A DNA stretch of 64,000 nucleotides from JANWVO01 sp964458495 (GTDB lineage Bacteria > Acidobacteriota > Terriglobia > Bryobacterales > Bryobacteraceae). The notes under the pieces are model-generated. The model was given only the letters and a program-made list of their open reading frames with translations, ran no database searches and was not told the origin of the DNA. The DNA lies in NCBI GenBank assembly GCA_964458495.1, contig CAYWJB010000004.1:124001-188000 (forward strand), given 5' to 3'. Shown piece by piece: positions 24,003 to 32,558 of the stretch. Each line of letters begins with the position of its first letter. The stretch's first letter is position 1. The translations under genes and the position numbers were made by a program.

Positions 24003-24974
24003 ATGGAGAACCTGGAGCTTTTCGGGGATGCGGGCACTCCGCGGGAGCGGCTGGCGGCGCGGTTGCGGGAGCTGGCGGCGCAGGGGATCTACCTGGGCAC
24101 GAGTTCGTGGAAGTACGAAGGATGGATGGGGCAGATCTACACGCGCGAGCGGTACATGACGCGCGGGCGTTTTTCGCAGAAGAAGTTTGAAGCCGAGTGC
24201 CTGGCCGAATACGGGGAGGTGTTCCCGGCGGTGGGCGGCGATTTTTCGTTCTACCAGTTTCCGTCGCGCCAGTACTGGCAGCGGCTGTTCGGGGCGGCGC
24301 CGCCGCAGTTGATGTTCGGTCTGAAAGTGCCGGAAGAGATCACGGTGAAGGAGTGGCCGGGGCACGCGCGTTACGGCGGCAGGGCGGGCAAGGCGAACGA
24401 ACATTACCTGGATGCGGAGCTGTTCCGCAGGGCGTTCCTGGAGCCGCTCGAGCCATACGCGGAGCGGATCGGAGTGCTGATGTTCGAGTTCGGCACGATG
24501 GGCAAGCGGCTGTACGAGGGAGTGGCGCCATTCGCCGCCGACCTGCGGGCGTTTCTGGCGGCGCTGCCCGAGGGGTGGAGATATGCGGTGGAGGTGAGGA
24601 ACAAGGAGTACCTCGACGAGCCCTACTTCGACGCGCTGCGAGAGCACGGGGCGGCGCACGTGTTCAACGCCTGGACGCGGATGCCGCCGCTCGAGGAGCA
24701 GGTGCGGATCGAGGCAGCCTACACGCCGGACTTCCTGGCGGCGCGGGCGCTGCTGAGGAACGGGCGAAGCTATGAACAGGCGGTGGCGCGATTCGAGCCC
24801 TACGACCGCGTGCAGGAGGTGAACGAAGGGGCGCGGAGCGCGCTGCGGGCGTTGATCGAGCGGGCAAGGCAGCGGCGGCAGGTGGCGTTCCTGTTCGTGA
24901 ACAACCGGCTGGAGGGCAATGCGCCGGCGACGATTCAGGCGGTGGTGGAGGAGGGTGGCGCGAGCTCCCAGTGA
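24003..24974 (+). CDS. DUF72 family protein
   Basis: The 323-residue protein matches the DUF72 (YecE-like) TIM-barrel family: IYLGTSSWKYEGWMG near the N-terminus, FSFYQFPSRQYW, FGLKVPEEITVKEWP, and a C-terminal VAFLFVNNRLEGNAP. The function of the family is unknown; it is cytoplasmic and has a phosphate-binding-like barrel. ATG 24003 has GAGAGG upstream, with a GACAAT hexamer at 23979-23984. It is divergent from lexA with 79 bases between them. Its 3' end overlaps the convergent SDR gene by 40 bases. Confidence 0.85.
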   Translation: MENLELFGDAGTPRERLAARLRELAAQGIYLGTSSWKYEGWMGQIYTRERYMTRGRFSQKKFEAECLAEYGEVFPAVGGDFSFYQFPSRQYWQRLFGAAPPQLMFGLKVPEEITVKEWPGHARYGGRAGKANEHYLDAELFRRAFLEPLEPYAERIGVLMFEFGTMGKRLYEGVAPFAADLRAFLAALPEGWRYAVEVRNKEYLDEPYFDALREHGAAHVFNAWTRMPPLEEQVRIEAAYTPDFLAARALLRNGRSYEQAVARFEPYDRVQEVNEGARSALRALIERARQRRQVAFLFVNNRLEGNAPATIQAVVEEGGASSQ

Positions 24975-25705
24975 TCCGAGGAGAAGCGGGCGAAGCTCTC
25001 GTCCCAGATGCCGAACTTGGCCGCCATCTGCCCGCCGTCGATGAGGAGGGCGGCGCCGGTGATGTAGGAAGCGAGCGGAGAGGCGAGGAAGGCTACAGCC
25101 GACGCGACCTCCGCGGGCTCGCCGCCGCGGCCGAGGGGGATGTGGCGAAAGTATTCCTTGAGCAGTTGCGGCTGTGCGAAGTGTGACGCCGTGAGAGGCG
25201 TGCGGATGAGTCCGGGGCAGACGGCGTTGACGCGGATGCCCCAGGGGCCGAGTTCGTTGGCGGCGGTGCGGAGAAGGCCGAGCAGGCCCGCCTTGGTGGC
25301 GTTGTAGGCGGCCAGGTCGGCCTCGCCGTCGAAGGAGTTGGTGCTGGCGGTGAGGATGATCGAGCCGCGGCGGCGGGGCTTCATGACTTGCGCGGCGAGG
25401 CGGACAGTGTGAAACACGCCGGTGAGGTTGATGTCGAGCAGGCGCTGCCAGCCTTCCACGGGCGTTTCGTCGAGACGGTGGAAGAGGGCGGCGCCGGCGT
25501 TGGCGACAACGATATCGACCTCGCCGGCGCGGGCGAACGCTTCTTCCAGTGAGCGCGGATCGGAGACGTCCACGGGAGGCTCGCCGAGGATGTCGGCGAT
25601 GAGGACTTCCGCGCCGCAGGCGCGCAGGGCTTCCACGACGGCCGCGCCGATGCCGCGGGCGCCGCCTGTGACGAGAGCTTTCTGGCCGTCGAGATCGATC
25701 CGCAT
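24935..25705 (-). CDS. Short-chain dehydrogenase/reductase
   Basis: This 256-residue classical SDR has the nucleotide motif TGGARGIGAAVV, VANAG, the catalytic Ser/Tyr/Lys (TASTNSF, then YNATK), and a C-terminus after YITGAALLIDGGQ typical of FabG-like oxidoreductases. ADILGEPPVDVSD at strand 2 does not allow a clear NAD versus NADP call. I choose ATG 25705 since TAGAAT ends 7 bases upstream of it. An ATG at 25714 overlaps that hexamer. Confidence 0.88.
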   Translation of the reverse strand: MRIDLDGQKALVTGGARGIGAAVVEALRACGAEVLIADILGEPPVDVSDPRSLEEAFARAGEVDIVVANAGAALFHRLDETPVEGWQRLLDINLTGVFHTVRLAAQVMKPRRRGSIILTASTNSFDGEADLAAYNATKAGLLGLLRTAANELGPWGIRVNAVCPGLIRTPLTASHFAQPQLLKEYFRHIPLGRGGEPAEVASAVAFLASPLASYITGAALLIDGGQMAAKFGIWDESFARFSSDHWELAPPSSTTA

Positions 25706-25712
25706 GAGCCGC

Positions 25713-25718
25713 ATTCTA
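25713..25718 (-). promoter_or_regulatory. -10 element of the SDR gene, leaderless
   Basis: TAGAAT on the minus strand ends 7 bases before ATG 25705. No Shine-Dalgarno can exist between them. The upstream -35 zone is GC-rich without a good hexamer. Confidence 0.5.
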
Positions 25719-25761
25719 CCGCCGGCAGGCGGCGGCTTCTGTGGCACACTGGAAAGTTTGT

Positions 25762-26472
25762 ATGGGTGACGTCAAGATCGAACTGGCCAGCCAGCGCAAG
25801 ATCCGCACGCGCAACAAGCTTTACTACCGGTTCAACCACTGGCCCATCTGGATTTTTGTGTTCTTTCTGATTCCCGGACCGATGGTGTTCCGTTTGTTCG
25901 AGGAGGGTTTCGGGGGCCGCATGACGTGGTGGCTGGCGGCGGTTCTCATCGGGACGGGCATTGCCGGCTTGCGCGGGAAGCTGCCGGGCTGCGAGCCGGC
26001 GCCTTACATCATCCGGTTCACCGAGGACAAGCCGAACCCGCTGTACCGCCGCATCTGTTACACGTTCGCCTGGAGCGCGGCGGTGACCTACGGATTGCTG
26101 AACCTGGCGGGGCTGCTCGTGGCGGTGGCCACAGGGAAGTGGATGCTGAAGCAGATCTACTGGTACGGCTACTTTCCGGTGGCTGTGCCGATCTGGATTC
26201 TCGGGCTGATGGGCAAGCTGCCGCGAGTGAAGCCTTCGACGGCGGGCGAAGGCGACGAGCGGCGTTATTTCTACGGCACGGTGTGGGCGATGTGCATCGC
26301 GCAGCCGGTGCTGGGGATCTTGTGGAAGACGCTGCCGCTCAACCGTGAGACGGACGTGATCAAGCTGGTGGTGTTTGTGGGGACCCTGGCGGCGGTCGGC
26401 TACCTCAGTTATCGCGGCTATCTGCCGCGAACGAGGAAGATCGTGCCGGGCGAGATTGCAGCGCTGGATTGA
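25762..26472 (+). CDS. Hypothetical integral membrane protein
   Basis: This 236-residue protein has about six hydrophobic segments (for example WPIWIFVFFLIPGPMVF, MTWWLAAVLIGTGIAGL, LVVFVGTLAAVGYL), a basic N-terminus and a charged loop at about residues 75-95 (RFTEDKPNPLYRR). I do not recognise the family. ATG 25762 is the first good codon; a GTG at 25741 in frame would add 7 residues. It converges with phosphoglucomutase four bases downstream. Confidence 0.7.
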   Translation: MGDVKIELASQRKIRTRNKLYYRFNHWPIWIFVFFLIPGPMVFRLFEEGFGGRMTWWLAAVLIGTGIAGLRGKLPGCEPAPYIIRFTEDKPNPLYRRICYTFAWSAAVTYGLLNLAGLLVAVATGKWMLKQIYWYGYFPVAVPIWILGLMGKLPRVKPSTAGEGDERRYFYGTVWAMCIAQPVLGILWKTLPLNRETDVIKLVVFVGTLAAVGYLSYRGYLPRTRKIVPGEIAALD

Positions 26473-26476
26473 GCGG

Positions 26477-28114
26477 TCAGGAGAGGGCGCGGAGCACGAG
26501 GGCGCGAGCCTCTTCGACAATCCGCTGGAGGTGTTCAGGGCTGCGGAAGCTTTCGGCGTAAAGCTTGTAGATGTTCTCGGTGCCCGAGGGGCGGGCGGCG
26601 AACCAGCCGCCATCGGTGACGACCTTGAGGCCGCCAATGGGGGCGCCGTTGCCCGGCGCGGCGGTGAGCTTGGCGAGGATGGGATCGCCGGCGAGTTCGG
26701 AGTCCGTGACGGAGGCAGCGTCGAGGCGCGACAGCTTCGCCTTCTGCTCCGGGGTGGCGGGCGTGTCGATGCGGGTGTAGAAGGAACGGCCCAGGGTGTT
26801 TTCAATGTCACGGTAATGTTGGGCGGGGTCGCGTCCGGTGACGGCGGTGATCTCGCAGGCGAGCAGACCGAGGAGGATGCCGTCCTTGTCTGTGGTCCAG
26901 ACGGCGCCCGAGCGGCGGACGAAGCTGGCCCCCGCGCTCTCCTCGCCGCCGAAGCAGAGCGAGCCGTCGTAGAGGCCGGGCGCGAACCATTTGAAGCCGA
27001 CGGGGACTTCGCAGACGGCGCGCCCGGCGGCGGCGGCGACGCGGTCAATGACGCCGCTGGAGACCAGAGTTTTTCCGATGCGCGCGGCGGCGGGCCAATC
27101 GCCACGGTGGGTGCAGAGGTAGCGGATGGCAGCGCAGAGGTAGTGGTTCGGATTCAGCAGGCCTCCGGTGGGCGTGACGATGCCGTGGCGGTCCGTGTCG
27201 GGATCGTTGCCGAAGGCGATGTCGAACTGGTCCTTGAGGCTGACGAGACCCGCCATGGCATACGGGCTGGAGCAGTCCATGCGGATCTTGCCGTCGTGAT
27301 CGAGGGTCATGAAGGCGAAGGCGGGATCGACGCGGGGATTGACGACGGCAAGATTGAGGCCGTAGCGCGCGGCGATGCGTTCCCAATAGTGGACGGCGGC
27401 GCCGCCGAGAGGATCGACGCCGATGCGCAGGCCGGCGGCGCGGATCGCATCCATGTCGATGACCGAGGCGAGGTCGTCGATGTAAGGCCCGGCAAAGTCG
27501 ATTTCGCGGACGTTCGGGGAGCGGAGCGCCTGCTCGAAGGGGATGCGGCGGACGTCGCGGTTGCCATCGGCGAGCAGCTCGTTGGCGCGGCGCTCGATCC
27601 ACGAGGTGACATCGGAGCCGGCGGGGCCGCCGTCGGGCGGGTTGTATTTGAAGCCGCCGTCGGCGGGGGGATTGTGGCTGGGAGTGATGACGACGCCGTC
27701 GGAGACGGCGGCGCCGCCGCGGTTGGCCTGCAGGATGGCGTGCGAGATGACGGGAGTCGGGGTGAAGCCATCGCCTGCCTGAATGGCGACGTCGGCGCCG
27801 TTGGCGGCGAAGACTTCGACGGCGGTGCGCTCGGCGGGGGCGGACAGGGCGTGCGTGTCCTTGCCGGCGAAGAGCGTGCCGGTGATGCCGCGGTGGCGGC
27901 GGTAGTCGCAAATGGCCTGGGCGATGGCGAGGATGTGCGCCTCGGTGAAAGTGGCCTGTAGCGAAGAGCCGCGGTGTCCGCTTGTGCCGAAGCTGACGCG
28001 CTGGTGGGGGTCGCTCATATCGGGAGTGCGCGAGTGGTACGCGCGAAGCAGTTCCTGCACATCGACGAGGAATTCTGCCGGGGCGGGGCGTCCGGCGAGC
28101 GGATGCAGTGCCAT
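26477..28114 (-). CDS. pgm: Phosphoglucomutase, alpha-D-glucose specific
   Basis: The 545-residue enzyme interconverts glucose 1- and 6-phosphate. All four signatures are intact: FGTSGHRG near the N-terminus, the phosphoserine loop TPSHNPPADGG, the Mg loop DPDTDRHG, the sugar loop GEESAGASF and the phosphate loop RPSGTENIYK. Length and SDPHQRVSFGTSG match the Pgm (not GlmM or ManB) branch. I place the start at ATG 28114, 6 bases after TATCCT, giving MALHPLAGRPAPAE. It supplies glucose-1-P for glycogen, UDP-glucose and envelope sugars. Confidence 0.95.
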   Translation of the reverse strand: MALHPLAGRPAPAEFLVDVQELLRAYHSRTPDMSDPHQRVSFGTSGHRGSSLQATFTEAHILAIAQAICDYRRHRGITGTLFAGKDTHALSAPAERTAVEVFAANGADVAIQAGDGFTPTPVISHAILQANRGGAAVSDGVVITPSHNPPADGGFKYNPPDGGPAGSDVTSWIERRANELLADGNRDVRRIPFEQALRSPNVREIDFAGPYIDDLASVIDMDAIRAAGLRIGVDPLGGAAVHYWERIAARYGLNLAVVNPRVDPAFAFMTLDHDGKIRMDCSSPYAMAGLVSLKDQFDIAFGNDPDTDRHGIVTPTGGLLNPNHYLCAAIRYLCTHRGDWPAAARIGKTLVSSGVIDRVAAAAGRAVCEVPVGFKWFAPGLYDGSLCFGGEESAGASFVRRSGAVWTTDKDGILLGLLACEITAVTGRDPAQHYRDIENTLGRSFYTRIDTPATPEQKAKLSRLDAASVTDSELAGDPILAKLTAAPGNGAPIGGLKVVTDGGWFAARPSGTENIYKLYAESFRSPEHLQRIVEEARALVLRALS

Positions 28115-28120
28115 AGAGAC

Positions 28121-28126
28121 AGGATA
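28121..28126 (-). promoter_or_regulatory. -10 element of pgm, leaderless
   Basis: TATCCT on the minus strand ends 6 bases before ATG 28114. It is back to back with the -35 of the divergent AKR-like gene. Confidence 0.5.
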
Positions 28127-28135
28127 CAGGCGGCC

Positions 28136-28164
28136 TTGACTGCGAAGGGCGATTCCCGTATAAA
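28136..28164 (+). promoter_or_regulatory. Sigma-70 promoter of the AKR-like / xylanase genes
   Basis: TTGACT (28136-28141), 17 bases, TATAAA (28159-28164) is a near-consensus promoter. It gives a leader of about 29 nt containing GAGGAGG (28187-28193), in contrast with the leaderless pgm promoter on the other strand. Confidence 0.7.
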
Positions 28165-28199
28165 CAGGATGTTCCAATCTGAATTCGAGGAGGGTTTCC

Positions 28200-29093
28200 A
28201 TGCCAGCGACCCGCCGAGCCTTTCTGCAAGCCGCCGCAGCCGCGCCCGCCGTGGCTGGCGCGGGCGCGCCGCTGCCGTCGGTGAAATTCGGAGGCAGGCA
28301 CGAGATTTCGAGGCTCGTGATCGGGACCAATCCGTTGATGGGGTATTCGCACTTCAACCGGATCCTTGACCAGTGCATGCGGGAGTGGATGACGCCGGAG
28401 CGGCGCATCGAGACGATTCTGGCGGCAGAGCGGGCAGGGATCACAACATGGCAGCTGCATTACCAGAAAGAAACAATCGAGACGTTGAGGGGCGTGCGGG
28501 AGCGCGGATCGAAAATCCGGACATTCCTCCTGAGCGATTTCGAGCTGCACAAGGACTTCTCGATGATCCCGGAGGTGGCGAGGCTGGGATTTCTTGGCAT
28601 GGCGCATCACGGCAACCGCACCGACGAGGCGTTCCGCGAAGGCAGGATGGACCGGGTGCTCGAGTTCGTGCAACGGGTGCGGGACACAGGCGTGATGGCC
28701 GGCGTCTCGACGCACAACCCGGCGGTGATCGAATGGATCGAAGAGAAGGGCTGGCCGGTGGATTACTACATGGCGTGCTTCTATCATGTGACCCGCACGC
28801 CGGAACAGACGAGAGCGTCGCTGAACGGCGAGCGGCCGCTGGGAGAGCCGTTCCTCGAGAAGGACCCGGAACGGATGACGCGCGTGATCCGTCAGACGGC
28901 GAAGCCCTGCCTGGGGTTCAAGATCCTGGGCGCGGGGCGGGCTGGATGGGGGCGGGAGCAGATCGAGGCGGCGTTCCGCTTCGCCTTCGCGCACATCAAG
29001 CCGGGCGACGCGGTGATTGTGGGCATGTGGCCGAAGTTCAAGGATGAGATCGCCGAGAACTGCGATATCGTAAGAAAAATCCACGCCACCTGA
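28200..29093 (+). CDS. Tat-leader protein with aldo/keto-reductase-like barrel, function unknown
   Basis: The 297-residue protein begins with an RR-type leader (MPATRRAFLQAAAAAPAVAG) and continues as a TIM-barrel-like domain. ISRLVIGTNPLMGYSHFN resembles the first strand of aldo/keto reductases, but the Asp-Tyr-Lys-His set of that family is not clear. It may be a periplasmic sugar-related enzyme. A strong promoter and GAGGAGG site precede it, and the GH10 xylanase follows by 42 bases. Confidence 0.65.
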   Translation: MPATRRAFLQAAAAAPAVAGAGAPLPSVKFGGRHEISRLVIGTNPLMGYSHFNRILDQCMREWMTPERRIETILAAERAGITTWQLHYQKETIETLRGVRERGSKIRTFLLSDFELHKDFSMIPEVARLGFLGMAHHGNRTDEAFREGRMDRVLEFVQRVRDTGVMAGVSTHNPAVIEWIEEKGWPVDYYMACFYHVTRTPEQTRASLNGERPLGEPFLEKDPERMTRVIRQTAKPCLGFKILGAGRAGWGREQIEAAFRFAFAHIKPGDAVIVGMWPKFKDEIAENCDIVRKIHAT

Positions 29094-29135
29094 ACGGCCG
29101 GGCGCGGAACCTTTCGAGCCAGGAGAAATGAGCGA

Positions 29136-30347
29136 ATGAACCGGCAGGCGATTCTTGCAGCTGCGCTGGCAGGGCTGGCCGGAATGGCGGCGGCTGCGCA
29201 GGGATGGCGGGAGGCGGCCGAGGCGCGCATCGACCGCATCCGCAAAGGCGAGCTTGTAGTGCAGGTGGCCCGTCCGGACGGGCGGCCGTCGGCAGGGGCG
29301 CCGGTGCGGGTGCGGATGACGAAGCACGCCTTCGGATGGGGCACGGCCGTGGCGGGGAGATTTCTGGTGGAAGAGGGCGGGGATTCGGAGAAATACCGGC
29401 GCGCCATTGTTGACAACTTCAACATGGCGGTGCTCGAAAATGACCTGAAATGGCCGCAGTGGGAGCGGGACCGGAGCGTGGCGCTGAAGGCGCTCGAGTG
29501 GCTGCACGCGAACGGCATCACGCGGGTGAGAGGACACACGCTGGTCTGGCCCGGATGGCGCTGGCTGCCCCGGGACCTGAAGGAGCTGGCGGGCGATCCG
29601 GCGGCGCTCCGCCAGCGCGTGCTCGGCCATATCCGCGACGAGGTGGCGGCGACGCGGGGGCTGCTGGAAGACTGGGACGTGGTGAACGAGCCGTACACCA
29701 ACCACGACCTGATCGACATTCTCGGGCGGGAAGAGATGGCGGAATGGTACAAGGCGGCCAAGGAGTTCGATCCGAAGCCGGTGCTGTATCTGAACGACTT
29801 CAATATTCTGGCCGCGGGCGGCCGCGACGAGGCGCACCGGAAGCATTTCTACGAGACACTGCGGTTCCTGCTCGACCGCGGCGCGCCGCTCGGCGGCATC
29901 GGGATGCAAGGGCATTTCCGGGAGACGACGCCTCCGGAAAAGATGCTGGAAATCCTGGATCTGTTCGGAGAATTCAACCTTCCGATCCGGATCACGGAGT
30001 TTGATTTCGAGACGAAAGACGAGAAATTGCAGGCGGAATTCACGCGGGATTTCCTCACCGTGTGCTTCAGCCACCCGCGGGTGGATGCGTTCCTGATGTG
30101 GGGCTTCTGGGAGGGGCGGCACTGGCGCCCGGCGGGGGCGATGCTGCGGAAGGACTGGTCGGAGAAGCCGAACTACGCCGTTTGGCGGGAGCTGGTGCAC
30201 GGGCGGTGGCGCACGGAAGCGGAGGGCGCGGCTGGCGAAGATGGCGCGTTCCGCATCCGCGCTTTTCGGGGCGAGTATGAGATCACGGCGGCGGGGAAGA
30301 CAGTGCGGGCCAGTTGTCCGGGCGTGGTTCGCTTGACGGCGGAGTAG
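29136..30347 (+). CDS. GH10 endo-beta-1,4-xylanase, secreted
   Basis: The 403-residue protein has a signal peptide (1-21), a short beta-rich region (about 35-75) and a GH10 barrel. The acid/base is E185 (DWDVVNEPY) and the nucleophile is E288 (IRITEFDF). RGHTLVWPGW and WGFWEGRHWRP are further family marks. The tail (about 355-403) forms a small beta domain (AFRIRAFRGEYEITAAGK), as in many GH10 proteins of Acidobacteria and Planctomycetes. It degrades xylan or similar hemicellulose outside the cytoplasm. It is probably co-transcribed with the AKR-like gene. Confidence 0.92.
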   Translation: MNRQAILAAALAGLAGMAAAAQGWREAAEARIDRIRKGELVVQVARPDGRPSAGAPVRVRMTKHAFGWGTAVAGRFLVEEGGDSEKYRRAIVDNFNMAVLENDLKWPQWERDRSVALKALEWLHANGITRVRGHTLVWPGWRWLPRDLKELAGDPAALRQRVLGHIRDEVAATRGLLEDWDVVNEPYTNHDLIDILGREEMAEWYKAAKEFDPKPVLYLNDFNILAAGGRDEAHRKHFYETLRFLLDRGAPLGGIGMQGHFRETTPPEKMLEILDLFGEFNLPIRITEFDFETKDEKLQAEFTRDFLTVCFSHPRVDAFLMWGFWEGRHWRPAGAMLRKDWSEKPNYAVWRELVHGRWRTEAEGAAGEDGAFRIRAFRGEYEITAAGKTVRASCPGVVRLTAE

Positions 30348-30374
30348 CGGCAGGGCGAGGCCTCTGGCGCGAGC

Positions 30375-30404
30375 TTGAAGCGGCGTTTCGGGATTGGTTA
30401 TCCT
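30375..30404 (+). promoter_or_regulatory. Promoter before the M20 peptidase / dap cluster
   Basis: TTGAAG (30375-30380), 18 bases, TATCCT (30399-30404). The start point near 30411 leaves about 12 nt before ATG 30423, with no clear ribosome site. It may drive the whole run to dapD. Confidence 0.5.
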
Positions 30405-30422
30405 CTAAGTTCCCGCCACTCC

Positions 30423-31430
30423 ATGGATGTCTTCTCATTGACCCGCACGCTTGTGGACATCGAGTCCGTCACCGGCGGCGAGGAGCGGATCGGCGACTAT
30501 CTGTTCTCGCTGCTGGGCGGGCTTGCCGCACGCTTTGGCGGGCGTGTGGAGAAGATGGAAGTGGAGCCGCGGAGGAACAACGTGCTCGCGTGTTTCGGCG
30601 AGCCGGTGGTGACGCTTTCGACCCATCTGGACACGGTGCCGCCGTTCTGTCCCTCGCGCGAGGACGAGGAGCACATCTGGGGGCGGGGCGCCTGCGATGT
30701 GAAGGGGATCATTGCGGCAATGATCTGCGCCGCGGAGCAGCTGCTGGAGGAGGGCGCGCGAGGCTTTGCGCTGCTGTTCGTGGTGGGCGAGGAGAAAAAC
30801 AGCGCCGGCGCGTATTTCGCCGCGCGCCATCCGCGGGGGAGCCGGTATCTGATCAACGGCGAGCCCACGGAGAACCGTCTGGCGGTGGGCAGCAAGGGGG
30901 CGCTGCGGTACGAGCTGCGTGCAAGCGGCAGGATGGCGCATTCGGCTTATCCGGAACTGGGCGAATCGGCGATCGAGAAACTGCTGGACGCGCTGGCGCG
31001 AGTGCGCACCATCGGGCTGCCCACGGATCCGGTGCTGGGCGCGTGCACGCTCAACATCGGTCAGATTTCCGGCGGACGCGCGCCGAACGTAATACCGGAT
31101 CATGCGGAAGCCGCGCTGATGTTCCGTCTGGTGGGCGATCCGGCGCCGCTGCGGGAGGCAGTGGCCAGGGCAGTGGAAGGGCTGGCGGAAGCCCGGGAGG
31201 TTTTGTGCATCCCCGCGCTGAGACTGGGCGCGCTGGATGGATTTGAGACGACGGTGGTGGCATTCACCACCGATATTCCGGCCTTTGGAGGCGCCTGGGG
31301 CGAGCCGTTCCTGATCGGACCGGGCTCGATTCACGTCGCTCACACCAGCGAAGAGCGCGTGCCCAAGGCGCAGCTGGCCGCGGCAGTGGGCCTTTACCGG
31401 ACCATGGTGAAGCGGCTTCTCGCGGCCTGA
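30423..31430 (+). CDS. M20 metallo-deacylase, candidate succinyl-diaminopimelate desuccinylase
   Basis: The 335-residue protein is an M20/ArgE/DapE-type di-zinc hydrolase: H68 and D70 (STHLDTVPP), D92 (GRGACDVKG), E123/E124 (VVGEEKNSAG), Glu in NGEPTEN and His in VAHTSEERV. A lid domain lies at about 165-265. Families with this fold remove acyl groups from amino acids (DapE, ArgE, LysK). Its place 72 bases before asd-lysC-dapB-dapA-dapD makes DapE the best guess, since DapD products need a desuccinylase. The shorter-than-usual length (DapE about 375) and LysK/ArgE similarity leave doubt. Confidence 0.72.
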   Translation: MDVFSLTRTLVDIESVTGGEERIGDYLFSLLGGLAARFGGRVEKMEVEPRRNNVLACFGEPVVTLSTHLDTVPPFCPSREDEEHIWGRGACDVKGIIAAMICAAEQLLEEGARGFALLFVVGEEKNSAGAYFAARHPRGSRYLINGEPTENRLAVGSKGALRYELRASGRMAHSAYPELGESAIEKLLDALARVRTIGLPTDPVLGACTLNIGQISGGRAPNVIPDHAEAALMFRLVGDPAPLREAVARAVEGLAEAREVLCIPALRLGALDGFETTVVAFTTDIPAFGGAWGEPFLIGPGSIHVAHTSEERVPKAQLAAAVGLYRTMVKRLLAA

Positions 31431-31502
31431 AGGCGAAAGGGCCGGCGGCGGGCGGCAGCACGCTCTGCAGCCGGCCGGAAGAACTGGAGACAAGAGGCAG
31501 AC

Positions 31503-32549
31503 ATGAAGAAGATCGAAGTTGGCGTGCTGGGCGCCACCGGCATGGTGGGCCAGAATTTCATCCGTTTTCTGGAAGGCCATCCCTGGTTTGAGCTGACCTG
31601 GGTGGGGGCGAGCGACCGGTCAGCGGGCAAGCCTTATCCCGAGGCGGCCGCCTGGAGGCTGGACGGGGATCTGCCGCCGAACGTGGCGAAGCTGACCGTG
31701 CAGGAGTGCAAGCCTGATACAAAAGCTCCCAAACTTGTTTTTTCAGCGATGGATGCCTCCGTGGCCACCGAGATCGAGCGGGCTTTCGCCGAGGCGGGAC
31801 ACTACGTGGTGTCCAATTCCAGGAACCACCGCATGGAGCCGGATGTGCCGCTGCTGGTGCCGGAGATCAACGCCGGGCACCTGCGGCTCATCGACCACCA
31901 GCACAAGCGGGGATGGAAGGGCGCGATTGTCACCAACCCGAACTGTTCCACGGTGGCGCTGACGATGGGGCTGGCGCCGCTGAAGCCGTTCGGGATCACG
32001 CAGGTTCTGGCGACGACGATGCAGGCGGTGTCCGGCGCGGGCTATCCCGGCGTGGCGTCGTTCGACATCGTGGGCAACGTGATTCCGTTCATCGGGGGCG
32101 AAGAGCCGAAGATGGAGACGGAGACGCTGAAGATCCTGGGCGAGTTCGCGGGCGACCACATCGAGTATCTGCCCGCGCGAGTGAGCGCACACTGCAACCG
32201 CGTGCCGGTGCTCGACGGGCATACGGTGGCGGTGAGCGTGAGCCTGAGCCGGAAGGCGACGATCCATGAGCTGATCGAAGCCTACGACAGCTTCACGGCG
32301 GAGCCGCAGAAGCTGAAGCTGCCAAGCGCGCCGCCGAAGCCGGTTCTGTACCTGCGCGAGGAGAACCGCCCGCAGCCCAGGCGCGATGCTGCGCGGGACA
32401 AGGGCATGACGGTGACGGTGGGGCGGCTGCGGACGTGCTCCGTGCTGGACTACAAGTTCGTCTGCCTGGCGCATAACACCGTGCGGGGCGCGGCGGGCGC
32501 GGCGGTGCTGAACGCGGAGCTGATGTACGCCCAGGGTCTCTTGAAGTAG
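31503..32549 (+). CDS. asd: Aspartate-semialdehyde dehydrogenase
   Basis: The enzyme reduces aspartyl phosphate to the semialdehyde, the branch point to lysine/DAP and threonine/methionine. The 348-residue protein has GVLGATGMVGQNF (NADP site), VSNSRNHRM, the catalytic Cys in NPNCSTVALTM and the His motif ARVSAHCNRVPV. Sequence features and length match the archaeal/fungal-type branch, not E. coli Asd. ATG 31503 has GAGG 6 bases upstream. A GC-rich inverted repeat in the 72-base gap before it has no T tract. Confidence 0.95.
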   Translation: MKKIEVGVLGATGMVGQNFIRFLEGHPWFELTWVGASDRSAGKPYPEAAAWRLDGDLPPNVAKLTVQECKPDTKAPKLVFSAMDASVATEIERAFAEAGHYVVSNSRNHRMEPDVPLLVPEINAGHLRLIDHQHKRGWKGAIVTNPNCSTVALTMGLAPLKPFGITQVLATTMQAVSGAGYPGVASFDIVGNVIPFIGGEEPKMETETLKILGEFAGDHIEYLPARVSAHCNRVPVLDGHTVAVSVSLSRKATIHELIEAYDSFTAEPQKLKLPSAPPKPVLYLREENRPQPRRDAARDKGMTVTVGRLRTCSVLDYKFVCLAHNTVRGAAGAAVLNAELMYAQGLLK

Positions 32550-32558
32550 CAGGCAACC

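Noticed and set aside
27045..30200. 1051-codon minus-strand frame
   Set aside because: It runs antisense over the AKR-like and xylanase genes and overlaps pgm in another frame. The real genes on this stretch have complete catalytic motifs.
31431..31502. Lysine riboswitch or attenuator before asd
   Set aside because: The gap is only 72 bases; it has a GC-rich inverted repeat but no T tract and is too short for a lysine riboswitch.
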